From Stereocaulon alpinum (taxonomy: Eukaryota > Ascomycota > Lecanoromycetes > Lecanorales > Stereocaulaceae): 64,000 bases of DNA. The translations under genes were made by a program, and so were the position numbers. Under the pieces are notes generated by a model. The model ran no database searches. It was not told where the DNA came from and saw only the letters and a list, made by a program, of their open reading frames with translations. Positions 42,047-52,523 of this stretch are shown here, piece after piece. The stretch covers positions 62,001-126,000 of the forward strand of contig JAEUBA010000031.1 of NCBI GenBank assembly GCA_018257865.1. The letters are read 5' to 3'. Each line of letters begins with the position of its first letter. The stretch's first letter is position 1.

Positions 42047-45000
42047 ATGAAATTTGCAAAGTGAGCCGCAGCTGCAAGGCCCCTCCCATTCGGCGCGTCT
42101 AGCTAATTTCCAACAGAGAGCTCGAACAAGACCTGGTCCCAGAATGGAGAGCCAAATATTTCGATTACAAGGTCACTCGAGCTCCATTGAACCCCATTGA
42201 ACCCCTTTCAAGTGGCTGAACAGAAGGGCTAACGATTCCTTCTACAGCTGGGGAAGAAGAAGGTCAAAGCGGTGGCGCGGGCAGTGAAGAGTGTTAACCA
42301 GACCCCCAAAACACCTGGACGACAATTGCCCTCCAACCTCCTCTCCAATGCCTTTCAATCGCCCATTCGTAATCATGCCTCCCTCCACAATCCCGCCCAG
42401 ACGACTCCAGAACACCGCTCCTCGAACCTCACATCCTATGGATCCGCCAAACCCACCCTCCAAGGAGATCCTGCGTCATCACAATTTGGTATCATGTCAC
42501 CACCAAGGGAGGCTAGTTCAGAAGGGAGTCCGGAGGGCCAGGAAGGGGCGGTCCCCGTGGCAATACCGGGCAAGGCATCTACTCAAGGGCCCAGTAACGA
42601 ATCAGACTCACTTTGGGACAGTGGCGCTGTCACAAGTTATGGCAGTATTATAGCCTCACCACCTACTCACCATCTACGAATGGGACCACCCTCACTGGAA
42701 CTTCCGGATCCTGCTTTGTCCCCGAACGAAGAGCATTTCCCTCGCCATAATCGTGCATGGCGTCAAAGCCGCTTCAACCCCAACCCACATACCACTCCCC
42801 CATCACACAGGCTAGAAGGCGAGCCAGGAGACGCTTATGAAGTGGGAAAGACCAGAACACGCTCGAAGGTGGAGTCTTCTCCGAAGCGAAGTATCTTCAA
42901 GCCTCGAAGAACAGTTTCAACTCCTGGAGGTCCTTGGACAGCATTGCCATCTGAGCGTCCCAGCCGTTTACGAAGAATCTTTACTACTGCTGGTGTCCCA
43001 GAATCTCCTAAGAGTAGCGACGTTCCTTTAGAGGCATACAAAGAGATCGACCTCCGCAACGCCGAGTACTTTACGTTTCTCGATAAGGAGTTGCTCAAGA
43101 TAGAGTCGTTCTACAAGATGAAGGAAGCCCAGGCGAGTGAAAGATTACAAATCCTGAGGCAGCAGTTACACGAGATGCGTGATCGAAGACTGGAAGAGAT
43201 TCGTATGGAGCATTCAGCGAGAGAGCGAACAAACCACGACCAAGACAGGCGTACATCAGGTCAAACTGGAGTTCTTGTCGATAGCAGAGAAGGAGGACAT
43301 AATAAGACCATCTCCGCGGCACTCAGATGGATACAGCCCATCGAGCACGCGATTGGAGTGGGACCTCCGCGTGTCGGTAAAGTTACCAAGTCTCTTCAAC
43401 AATACAGCTCTCCGTCTGGACCCCAGCCTCAGCACCCTCCTACCCCGGATCGACCAGATTCCTGGCGAGACTTCTCGCGGCGGCCCATTCACCCGGACGA
43501 TGTTCCGTACCGAGCTGCTAAGCGTAAGCTCAAGCTGGCCTTACAGGAATTCTACAGAGGGCTCGAGCTTTTGAAATCCTACGCACTCTTGAATCGGACC
43601 GCGTTTCGCAAGATTAACAAGAAGTATGACAAAGCAGTCAAAGCTCGGCCCACAGGACGGTACATGTCTGAAAGGGTAAACAAGGCATGGTTCGTGCAGA
43701 GCGAGGTACTGGATGGACAGATTGTAGCTGTGGAAGATCTGTATGCCAGGTACTTTGAACGAGGGAACCACAAGGTGGCCGTTGGCAAGCTCAGGAGTAA
43801 GAGTGCCAGAGCTGGTGACTTTAGTGGGAGCATTTTCCGCAATGGTCTACTCATTGCTGCTGGAACGGTATTCGGTCTCCAAGGTCTTGTATACGGAGCT
43901 AGACATATGCAGGACCCGGACCCTGATATACAGACAGGTGCCAGCTATCTCCTTCAGGTAAGGAACAGCCTTACCTTTTGAACGTGTCTGACAAGACTCA
44001 TTGGAACAGATATATGCTGGTTACTTCTTGGGACTGTTCCTTTTCCTTCTGTTCTGTGTAGACTGTAAGATATGGACCATGGCCAAAATCAACTACCCGT
44101 TCATCTTTGAGTTCGACAGTCGCCATAACCTAGATTGGCATCAGCTCGCCGAGGTGATGCGCCCCCTGGCTACTGAGTTGTCACTACGCTAACATATTAT
44201 TAGCTCCCATGCCTCTTCCTGTTCCTCCTTGGCCTGTTCATGTGGTTGAACTTCCAGCAATCCGGTACAGACACGATGTTCCTTTACTGGCCCGTTCTGT
44301 TGGTCTTCTGTACCATCTCATTACTGTTTTTTCCGGCCCCAATTCTTTACCATAAGAGCCGTGAGTGGTTCCTCTACTCTAATGTGAGTCAATCAAGCTT
44401 TTGCCCGAGTTCCATGGCTGATGATCGTCACAGTTTCGATTGCTGCTTGCTGGATTATATCCCGTTGAGTTCCGGGACTTCTTTTTGGGCGACATGTACT
44501 GCTCAGAGACTTATGCCATGGGTGTAAGCTCTGTCCTCGAAGTCGCTAGGAGCAGCGAAACTGACTATGTCCCAGAACTTGGAGCTCTTCTTTTGCCTCT
44601 ACGCCCGGGGTTGGGAGAATCCGGGCCAGTGTAATTCGACCCATTCGCGACTTCTTGGCTTCTTCGCGACTTTACCTGGCATTTGGCGGGCAATGCAGTG
44701 TTTACGGCGTTATTATGATACCCGGAATGCATTTCCTCATTTGGTGAATTGCGGCAAATACACATTTACGATCCTCTTCTACATGTCGCTCAGTCTATAC
44801 CGGATTCAGCAGGATGCATCCCTGAAAGCCCTATTTATTACCTTTGCTACAATCAATTCCTTATATACCTGTAAGTCGACCCCATGCATATTAATAAAGT
44901 GGACAGTTGCTTACCTTTGTAGCAATCTGGGACTTGGCAATGGATTGGAGTACGTGACCTACAACATGTCTATAGGCGCACTCGCTGACAAACCTAGGTC

Positions 45001-45740
45001 TTTGCCAACCATATGCGCAGCATCCCTTCCTACGCGATGTTTTGGGCTACAAACGCCCCTGGGTCTATTACATTGCAATGGTGCTCGATCCCATTCTCCG
45101 ATTTAATTGGATCTTCTACGCCATCTATTCCAACGAATTGCAGCACTCTGCCTTGCTCGCCTTCATGGTCGGCTTCTCAGAAGTTTGCCGTAGAGGCATA
45201 TGGACGCTGTTTCGCGTTGAGAATGAGCACTGCACAAATGTTGGCCGTTTCAGGGCTTCCAGAGATGTTCCGCTACCCTACGATATTGAGCCGCCTTCGT
45301 CTCCCGTACCTGAAGAGCACGAGATTGTGGATGAAAGCCAACCTTCGGCAGATCAATCACGCCATTCTCCTGCTTGGTGGTCCTCGCCATCCCACGGCGC
45401 TACATCGTCAACTCTTGAGGCACAACCCTCATCACCCTCACTTCGCCGCCGTGGACCGGTACCTCACAACACGCCGATACAGCGTGGTTTGGCGCGTGTG
45501 AGTACCATTATAGGTCAAGCTCATACCCAGGATTTTGAGAAGAAGAGAAGACCAGGCGCTGCGGAGCCAGCAACCTCCTACCAAGGTACAAGGACTGCGC
45601 CAGAGAGCAGTGACGGAGAGGAAGAGGAATTGGCTGAGGAGGATGAAGGAGAAGAGGGCGACGAGGCGCGAGACAATATAGCTGACTTGCAGGATGCAGA
45701 GAATATCTTGAGAAGGCATCGCAGTGCTACTGATTCGTGA
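42047..45740 (+). CDS. SYG1: SYG1/XPR1-type SPX-EXS membrane protein (phosphate export/signalling), 1085 aa
   Basis: Nine exons fit by phase: 42047-42060, 42117-42171, 42248-43957, 44010-44153, 44204-44383, 44434-44523, 44576-44870, 44923-44949 and 44998-45740. The SPX domain is split: the N-terminal helix (MKFAKELEQDLVPEWRAKYFDYK, read here in two parts, residues 1-12 and 13-23) and GKKKVKAVARAV, a Ser/Pro-rich insert of roughly 240 residues, then LRNAEYFTFLDKELLKIESF and FRKINKKYDKAVKARP. Membrane helices begin near residue 550. The EXS domain shows PVEFRDFFLGDMYCSETYAM, then NPGQCNSTHSRLLGFF, LRRYYDTRNAFPHLVNCGKY and an IWDLAMDWS motif. The C-terminus is acidic (EEEELAEEDEGEEGDEA). XPR1/SYG1 proteins export phosphate and bind inositol pyrophosphates through SPX. 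Confidence 0.93.
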
Positions 45741-46084
45741 CAAAGAGTCTTGTAAGTATTTTGACGACGACTAGCGGTTACATATGGGAAGTTTGCTGTA
45801 TATACCAACCAAAAGTCATGTTTATATTCTACTATGTATTTGTTCAAAGAAATGGAACCGAGTCACTTTTCTTGAAAATGTTCATCGAATGTGCATATCA
45901 GAACTTCCTTCCTTCTACTTATAATATATAGAGAACATCCAGCTCTATCCTCTCCCTCAAATAAAACCTCCCAGCTCCCAACTCCCACCGCACCCCGCAA
46001 TTGACCCCTAATTCTTTTTCCCTTTTAACTTTTTTTTTATTATTACCTTCCTACCACACCCTACCTTACTCTATCTATCCTATA

Positions 46085-46108
46085 TCCTCCTCCTCCTCCT
46101 CCTCCTCC
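46085..46108 (+). repeat. (TCC)8 microsatellite
   Basis: Eight uninterrupted TCC units in the pyrimidine-rich half of the low-complexity block; probably length-polymorphic. Confidence 0.85.
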
Positions 46109-46615
46109 ACTCCCTTCCCCTTTCCCTTCCCTTTCCCCCCTTTATCCTCCTCCTTATTCTCCCTTATACTCCGAAACACGCTCCACACACTCCACCACCG
46201 TACCACCGTACCGGCGATACGTAGTTCGCTGCGCAAAAACCTATACCTATACCCAACTTAAGTCTAGCGGCTGGTGGGGAGGCGTATATATTTCGCTGCG
46301 CTACTATTGTATAGTGTATCTTGGGTTGGCGATTGGCTGCCGTTTAGGTTTTTTGGTTAGATTAAGGTGAGGTAGGTGAGGTGGTGAGGTGAGTAGATGG
46401 TATGTAAAGGGGTGTAGTGGTAGGGGGGGGAGGTAGGTAGGTAAAGGGGTGGTAAGGTGTGGAGTGGAGGGGAGGGGAGTTCTCTGTAGGGTTTTAGGGC
46501 TTGGTATGATGGCCTAGTCTTGGGGTTGGAGGTTAGGTAGGTGAGGTGGGTTTTAGGGGACGGGGAAGGGGGCTGGGATAGGGGGTAGAGGTTAGGGGTT
46601 GATACTTTGCTTTAT

Positions 46616-46635
46616 TTTACTTTACTTTACTTTAC
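46616..46635 (+). repeat. (TTTAC)4 tandem repeat
   Basis: Four TTTAC units immediately before a G-rich run. Confidence 0.75.
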
Positions 46636-47450
46636 CGGGGTCTTTGGGGGGGGGAAAGGGGGGAGGGGACTATTTAGGTTTGTGTGTTTTTTGGGCTGAT
46701 GGGGTGGGGTTGAGGGGAGTAGAATGGAGTAGAAAATGGTATGAAGGGAAGGGGAGAGAAAGAGCAAGAGAGTGTTTGGTATTAATTCCTCATTCTAGGA
46801 AAAGAGGTACTATCACGCATGAGTTCGGTTTTCCTTCTTTAGTAAGAAGGGCTTTAACATTTTATATACCGGTTTAAGAAACGGATAAGATAAGTATACG
46901 CTGCTGTATCCCTGCTTGTGGAGAAATGACATTCCCTAGTGAAATACTTCCAAGCCAGAGTAATCACTTCGCTAACGACGCCTGCCGTGAGTGTTTGCAT
47001 CGCAATACGTACGTGAGAGATACCTGTGAAGCTTGATGTCGGTGGGGATGCTGGTGCTGAGGGTAGGATATACCTCGGCGACTTATGTCAGGGTACGGTG
47101 AGTATTGTGTGAGGAGCGAATGAGCGAAGATGGTGGTGGTGGTACTTGAAGTCAGGGGTTGGCGGCCGGTAGGGTGCGCGTCGTTGGCTGTTGTGGAGGA
47201 GATGGAGACAAAGGGAGGGAGGGGGAGGTGGTTAGAGTTGTGTGGATTAGCGGGGATGGTGGGTGGTGTTGTGGGGTGAGTGACTGGGACGGAGATAACT
47301 TTGAAAAGGTTCTGTAAATGGTATGGGTTTTGTTATCGTGAATTAAAGGGTGCAGTGTGTACTTTCTTGCTCTTGAAGCATTTGAATGCACCATTGAGAA
47401 CAGAAAGGGGTTATGTGAGACTGCTACAAGATTATACCTAAACAATGCTA

Positions 47451-50400
47451 TCATTTCCTGCCGAAAAACGCAGCGAGTTTGTTCGGCTTCTCCCACCCAT
47501 GAGCCTCCAACACCTTCAAAACCTCCGGTCTCTTCTCCTTGTCCAAGTAGCTATGAAAATACCACCATGTTCTCTTTGAAGACTGCGCACCGTGTTGAAG
47601 TAACGCTTCAACAGCTAGAGGATGACCAAAGAAGACTGCAAGATCGAGCGCGGTATCTCCAGCTTCAATTTTAGTTCCGATCTCAGCTCCAAAGGCTATC
47701 AGCTCTTTGATGACATCAGTGGTCCCATTATAGGAGGCTGTGTGTAAAGCTGTACCACCTAGGTGGTTGAGTGCTTCTTTATCTGCTCCAGCCTGCAAAA
47801 GTAGTCTAGCACATTCCCCAGATGCAAACTCTTTGAAAGCCGAGAAGTGCAGAGGAGTGGATCCATAATTCCGCGTCTGAGCTTCTAATCGAGCGCCCTT
47901 TGAGATTAGGGTTGCCACCATTTCGAGACAATTCTTGAAAACAGCATAATGAAGTGCTGTCCAACCTTCATCGTCAGCTGCTTTGACATCTGCACCATGA
48001 TCCAATAGTATTCTGGCTACTCCCAATTGATCATTGCTCAGAGATCTTGTTAGGGGAGTATTTCCGTTGTCATTCCGCGCCTCCAGATCAACGCCATGCT
48101 GCAATAGTAGCACAACAAGAGACTCAGTGCCTGTTCTTGCTACTTCTTCATTGGTGTAGCCAAGCAAGTGCAGCGCATTATTTCTATCCCGAGTACACTT
48201 AACAGGGTTTGGATTATGCTTGAGGAAAAGCTCCAGAATGTCCTCTCGTCGGTACCCTGCAGCGAGCAGAAATGGATCTTCTTCATAGTCCACCGAGTCA
48301 CCGGGCGATGTGTGGACTTTACCCCCTCGAGCCAGTAGACTTTCTACAGTATGAGAATCTCCCTGTTTGACCGCCATACATAGTTTCTTTTGTAAGCTTG
48401 GATCTGGCAGTATGGTATTTGGGCTTTCAGACCGTTTATCTTTCTTTCGGGAAAGCAACCGGCTTGACGAATCTGGACTAGACTTGGCGAGGGCAGTCGG
48501 AGCCACTTTACCCTTGCTAGGAGATTGGGCACAAGCTTTTTCCTCTTCATCACTTGACACAGGTGGTAGCAATGCCTTTTCCGATTCCGCAGAGTCGGGG
48601 CTGGTGAGGGTGTATGGGTTTGATACCTCAGGCTTGATATTGGGCTGCAGCATGTATGTATCACCAGCTACACGGTCGTGCTTGATCTGAGGCGGTAAGT
48701 GTGGCGTCTTTTCGTCATACTTTGTAACAAAGGGCTCCTTTGTGGCTGGAGATGATTGTTCTTGCTGGGCGACTCGAGATATGACAGGTAAAGTCCACAT
48801 TCCGCTGGTACACTGATCGATATCGCGGTTCTGATCTCCTGGATTTGCCGACTCCAATTTCGGGATCATAGACTCAGGATAGTAGCTCTGGCTTAGGCGC
48901 GAGAGAGTGGAAGCATTTCTGTGGGGACTTTCTGTAGTGTCCTGCCGCATAGGATCCTTGTTGCGAACCTGGTCCACCACTGATACTGAGCTCCTGCTGT
49001 TGCTGCCTATGGTAGAGTCTACGTTCTGAAATGGCGAGCCTCTCTTCTCGTTGCTGAGCAAGCCTTCGGAGTTGGACCTACCTCCGGGTATACCGGGCTG
49101 CGGTGATTCAGACTGCAATGAGCTATGCCGGTTTGAGTTCTGGAATGTCATGAAAGGCAATTCCTCTTTCCTGCCATTTCCTGTGCTTTCCTTTCCACGC
49201 GCTTTCCCGTTCTTGGACTCGCTCGCGGACATGTTTAGCTCGTTGTTAAAGCTGCGAAAAGATGCTTGGTGCTTTAAAGGTTCGTCCATTGATTCGTTTC
49301 GAACGGCTTTCAGGAGGTTGGCCTTTATTGCCCAGTATATGCTGTTCTCGCCTCGCTTGAGCTTTGCGATCTGGCTATGGTCGGCTGAGCATGCCACGAA
49401 CTCTTCCTTGTGATGATACAGCCGTGCAGAATCTAGGGGAACCATCATCTCTGGCTTGCCTTCACGTTTCCACTTGCCATCCGGCATCTGAAGCATTGGA
49501 TTAGATACGAGGAAGAGCAGTTCCGAAGAATTGACTGTACCTGTATCGCAGTCTTGGTTGGGCTCTGTTCATAGCACGTCAAGATGTCGATGTCCTTGGC
49601 AACATGTCGGAATCTCTCGTTCAGATCTGTCAAAGTTGGAGATTCCGATCTCAATTCCCTAACCAAGTCCTCTGATGGTCGTGATTTGACGAGGGTTTCC
49701 AACGCAGCTGTCTCCAGCCCTCGATGGGGAGCTCCAAAAAAGATGATTGAGCGTACTGGGAGATATGCGTGGTAGAAAATGGACCCATTGACTTCATTGA
49801 GCGCCTTATGAACGGCATATTAGAGATCACGCAGAATGAAGAGAATAAACCGGGCTTGGCTACTTACTCTCTTGATGATAAGACATCCTAAGCTATGCCC
49901 GATAAGAATGAGCGGGCGATGTTTGCACTAGATGTTGTCAATCAGCTAATATGTCAAGAGGGTCGATATTGGTACGCACATTGGCCGAGGTTCGCATAGC
50001 TAATAGTCTTCGAACGAAGTTGTTACTATAGTCCAAGAGAATGCTCCGCGACATGTTCCCTTCCAATCTCGAATCATAGCCGTATATTAGGACCCTCACA
50101 TTCCTAATGTCTTTGGGAACGAAGTCGCGGAGCCACATAGTCCCGGCGGATTGCGCCCAAGAGCCAAAGGCATGGCCGGCGAGTCCAGTCACAGCGATGA
50201 TACTGTAAGGGCAAATTCTCAGCGATAGCGTTATGAGTCTGGGAGATACACTCACTCGGCTGCGATTGGCTCTTCGGGTTGATTAAGCGGGGTCAAATTG
50301 TGAAACTTGTCGTCAATGCTGATGGTATCGTCCAGGATACGAGGAGCTGTAATCATTGGGTTGACTGCTACGAACGAGATTGTTGCTGTAAGCTCGCCAT

Positions 50401-50557
50401 GGTGGTCATAATTGTCGACCGCTGGCGCGATCGACTTGACCTGAATATCAGAACGGTCATCCGGGTGGAAATACTCTTTAAGTTGCTGCACTGTCGTGCC
50501 CTCCGGGATTCCTTCAACTCGGAATGCCCACGGTCGCGACTTGTGTGGGCTAGCCAT
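47451..50557 (-). CDS. SesB-type alpha/beta hydrolase fused to ankyrin repeats, 961 aa
   Basis: Five exons (50256-50557, 49980-50202, 49868-49927, 49541-49804, 47451-49487) join in phase. After an N-terminal extension of about 100 residues comes the SesB/DUF676-like lipase domain: IIAVTGLAGHAFGSW, then MWLRDFVPKDIRNVRVLIYG, nucleophile elbow LIGHSLGC (Ser187), SIIFFGAPHRGLE, and a His in ADHSQIAKL followed by a helix as in SesB proteins. A disordered Ser-rich linker of about 330 residues follows, then about eight ankyrin repeats (for example GNTPLTRSLSNDQLGVARIL, then GWTALHYAVFKNCLEMVATL, then GGTALHTASYNGTTDVIKEL). SesB domains are known as N-terminal effectors of fungal NLR-like receptors; here no NACHT or NB-ARC module lies between effector and repeats. 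The gene is intact. A heterokaryon-incompatibility or innate-immunity role is inference from domain type. Confidence 0.9.
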
Positions 50558-51441
50558 GAAGCATCACTTGCGCTAGTACCATCCGCCTCAAACCTCTGGA
50601 TCGTCCCCTATCGACTGCGTATATTAGGCGGCCGTTATGACCAATTTCTAGGGTCGTCGTGGGAATCCGCGGGGGTTTGAGTTCAAGGAACCCCACACAC
50701 TCCGTCGCCTTCAGCCACAGATTTGCAGAGCTTGTAGTGGATTGTGTGTGCTTATATAATAGCTTTACGGTTCTGCCGCCTTTGCTTGGGGCACATACGC
50801 ATGTGAGAGTAGGACGATGGCACCGTTGTACACGTTTATCTAATGTCGTCGCAATCGCACGAGCTGACGGAACTTCTGCCTCGTTCTAGACTCGTCAGAA
50901 TTTGGCTCTAACCCGAAGAGACTAAGAGGCATGCTAAGCCCCATCGATCAGTATTAGCTAGGTCTGACGAAGTTAGAGCGAGCACGCAAATGCCTATTGG
51001 TACTGCGGGACGACTAGCTGTGGGGGCTATGAATTCGGGACAGTCTCGACAGTGTCGCCGGTCTATTTTGCAATGGGTGGACGCCGTAGCGAGGCCCTTT
51101 GAGCGCCACACTTCCCCAGAAGGGTTCATATGACGGTCTTCGTGACCTCCTAGCTGACTAATACAATGCAGCAAATCATATTGGACTAGCAGCGCAGTCA
51201 AACACACCTTCCTTGTCTAATGACCGGGTTGAGGAACACCGAATATCGGCTTGATTGGATTTGTCACGTGATGGGCGTTTGCTACTTGCTTCTAGACTAT
51301 CTTTACGGTCCATATCGTCCACTGTCACGACTTTGATCATGCGTCTCAATTACAACTCATCTTAATGTCAGTGACTTTGATGACGCAACAAAGAAGCCTC
51401 CTATTAGATGTTACATATTGGGCTTCAGCCTACGAAACGAA
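50558..51441. other. Intergenic, nothing recognised
   Basis: Between two minus-strand genes; includes the upstream region of the SesB-ankyrin gene. No element or RNA gene was identified. Confidence 0.45.
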
Positions 51442-52523
51442 TCAAGGCAACGAACGGGGCTTGAGCGTTGACATTGGCCGCCTCTTTTCATCCTGTTTCC
51501 GCTTGAAAGAGATCGCAGCTAGAATGTTGAATGCAGATAAGCCAAGGAGATTCAGAACAACGAAAACGATGACGATGAGCGGTGTCAGGATCGAGAATAC
51601 TGTAAAGCCATACGAAGCATTCTGGAATATATCGCTTTGCCCAAGTCGAGCAGTAGCCAGACCAACCTGCATAGCCGTAAGAACAATAGTAATGTAAACG
51701 AATGCTACCAACACCCAAGCAAAATTGCGCTGTACGATGTCCGAGCACTGGCTATATCCGTACATGTAGCCACGTACCAAAGTTGTCAAACTTCGATTAC
51801 GGGACGAGAGTCGATATATCCAATTGAGACGAGCAAGACGAAGTTCTCCGTAGTGATAGCGTCTGTTGACTCCCTCAAGTGAATCTATATTGATCGTGCG
51901 GAGAAGACACTGCGTGAAGAATTTCCAACTCTCCCAACTGATCTCAGCAGCAAGCAGACCCTCGTCCTGCGCCATTCGCAGGTCACTCTTGCTACAGACC
52001 AGCCAGATGTAGGAGAACAGAAAGCCACGAGCGCATTCGTAGATTTCCGGATCCTTACAAATGTGGTCTTTCCAAAAGGGTTCATCGAGTAGGAAATCGG
52101 GCATTGGTTTGAGGAATATCTTTTGATTGTTGTTTCACCATATGAAGGTCAACCTGTTCTGTAATGACAACGTCCCGACCAAGCATTGCTTGACGGTGTA
52201 GCGGGCGAGCGTTCGTGGGCCTTCCAGCAAGCCAAAGATGCTTGTGGATCTCGTTCAGGCGGGGGACCTTCAACTCCCATTCGAGATATTTCTGCACGCT
52301 GTGCGTATCATGCTCCTCGATTGTTTGCAGGCAGCGAGACTCGTCGTGATACAAGGCTGGCAGACTTGACGAGGTCGCTCTTTGTGACGCACAAGTAGTC
52401 TGGGTAGAAGGCTTTCGGTAAGGTGACTGTCCCCCATGGGAGTCACGAGCGAGGCAGTCATGGAGAGGGCTGTCGTGGAGGCCGAACGGAGGCTCCAACA
52501 GGAGCTCAGATGTCTTGTTCATG
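51442..52523 (-). CDS. DUF6601-type fungal membrane protein, with an apparent 1-nt insertion
   Basis: The first ATG in frame is at 52523. The N-terminal part contains the conserved block IHKHLWLAGRPTNARPLHRQ and RDVVITEQVDLHMV, then the frame closes. The family continues in the adjacent frame with KIFLKPMPDFLLDEPFW, the Cys-containing CARGFLFSYIWLVCSKSDL, YHYGELRLARLNWIYRL, and two C-terminal membrane helices (FAWVLVAFVYITIVLTAMQV and FSILTPLIVIVFVVLNLLGL). An extra A in an A4 run (plus strand T4, 52121-52124) explains the break; no intron fits. The rest is intact, so this is a homopolymer sequencing error or a recent mutation. The family is widespread in Pezizomycotina and uncharacterised. 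Confidence 0.78.

Larger units (their letters stand above)
45741..47450. other. Strand-asymmetric low-complexity intergenic block
   Basis: Lies between convergent 3' ends. About 45950-46200 is pyrimidine-rich on the plus strand with almost no G; about 46320-46770 is G-rich and almost free of C; 47100-47290 is again G-rich. No gene is recognised; the open frames inside are translated low-complexity sequence. Confidence 0.6.

Noticed and set aside
46001..46261. 86-codon Ser/Pro-rich frame in the CT-rich tract
   Set aside because: It is translated low-complexity DNA without other coding signal.
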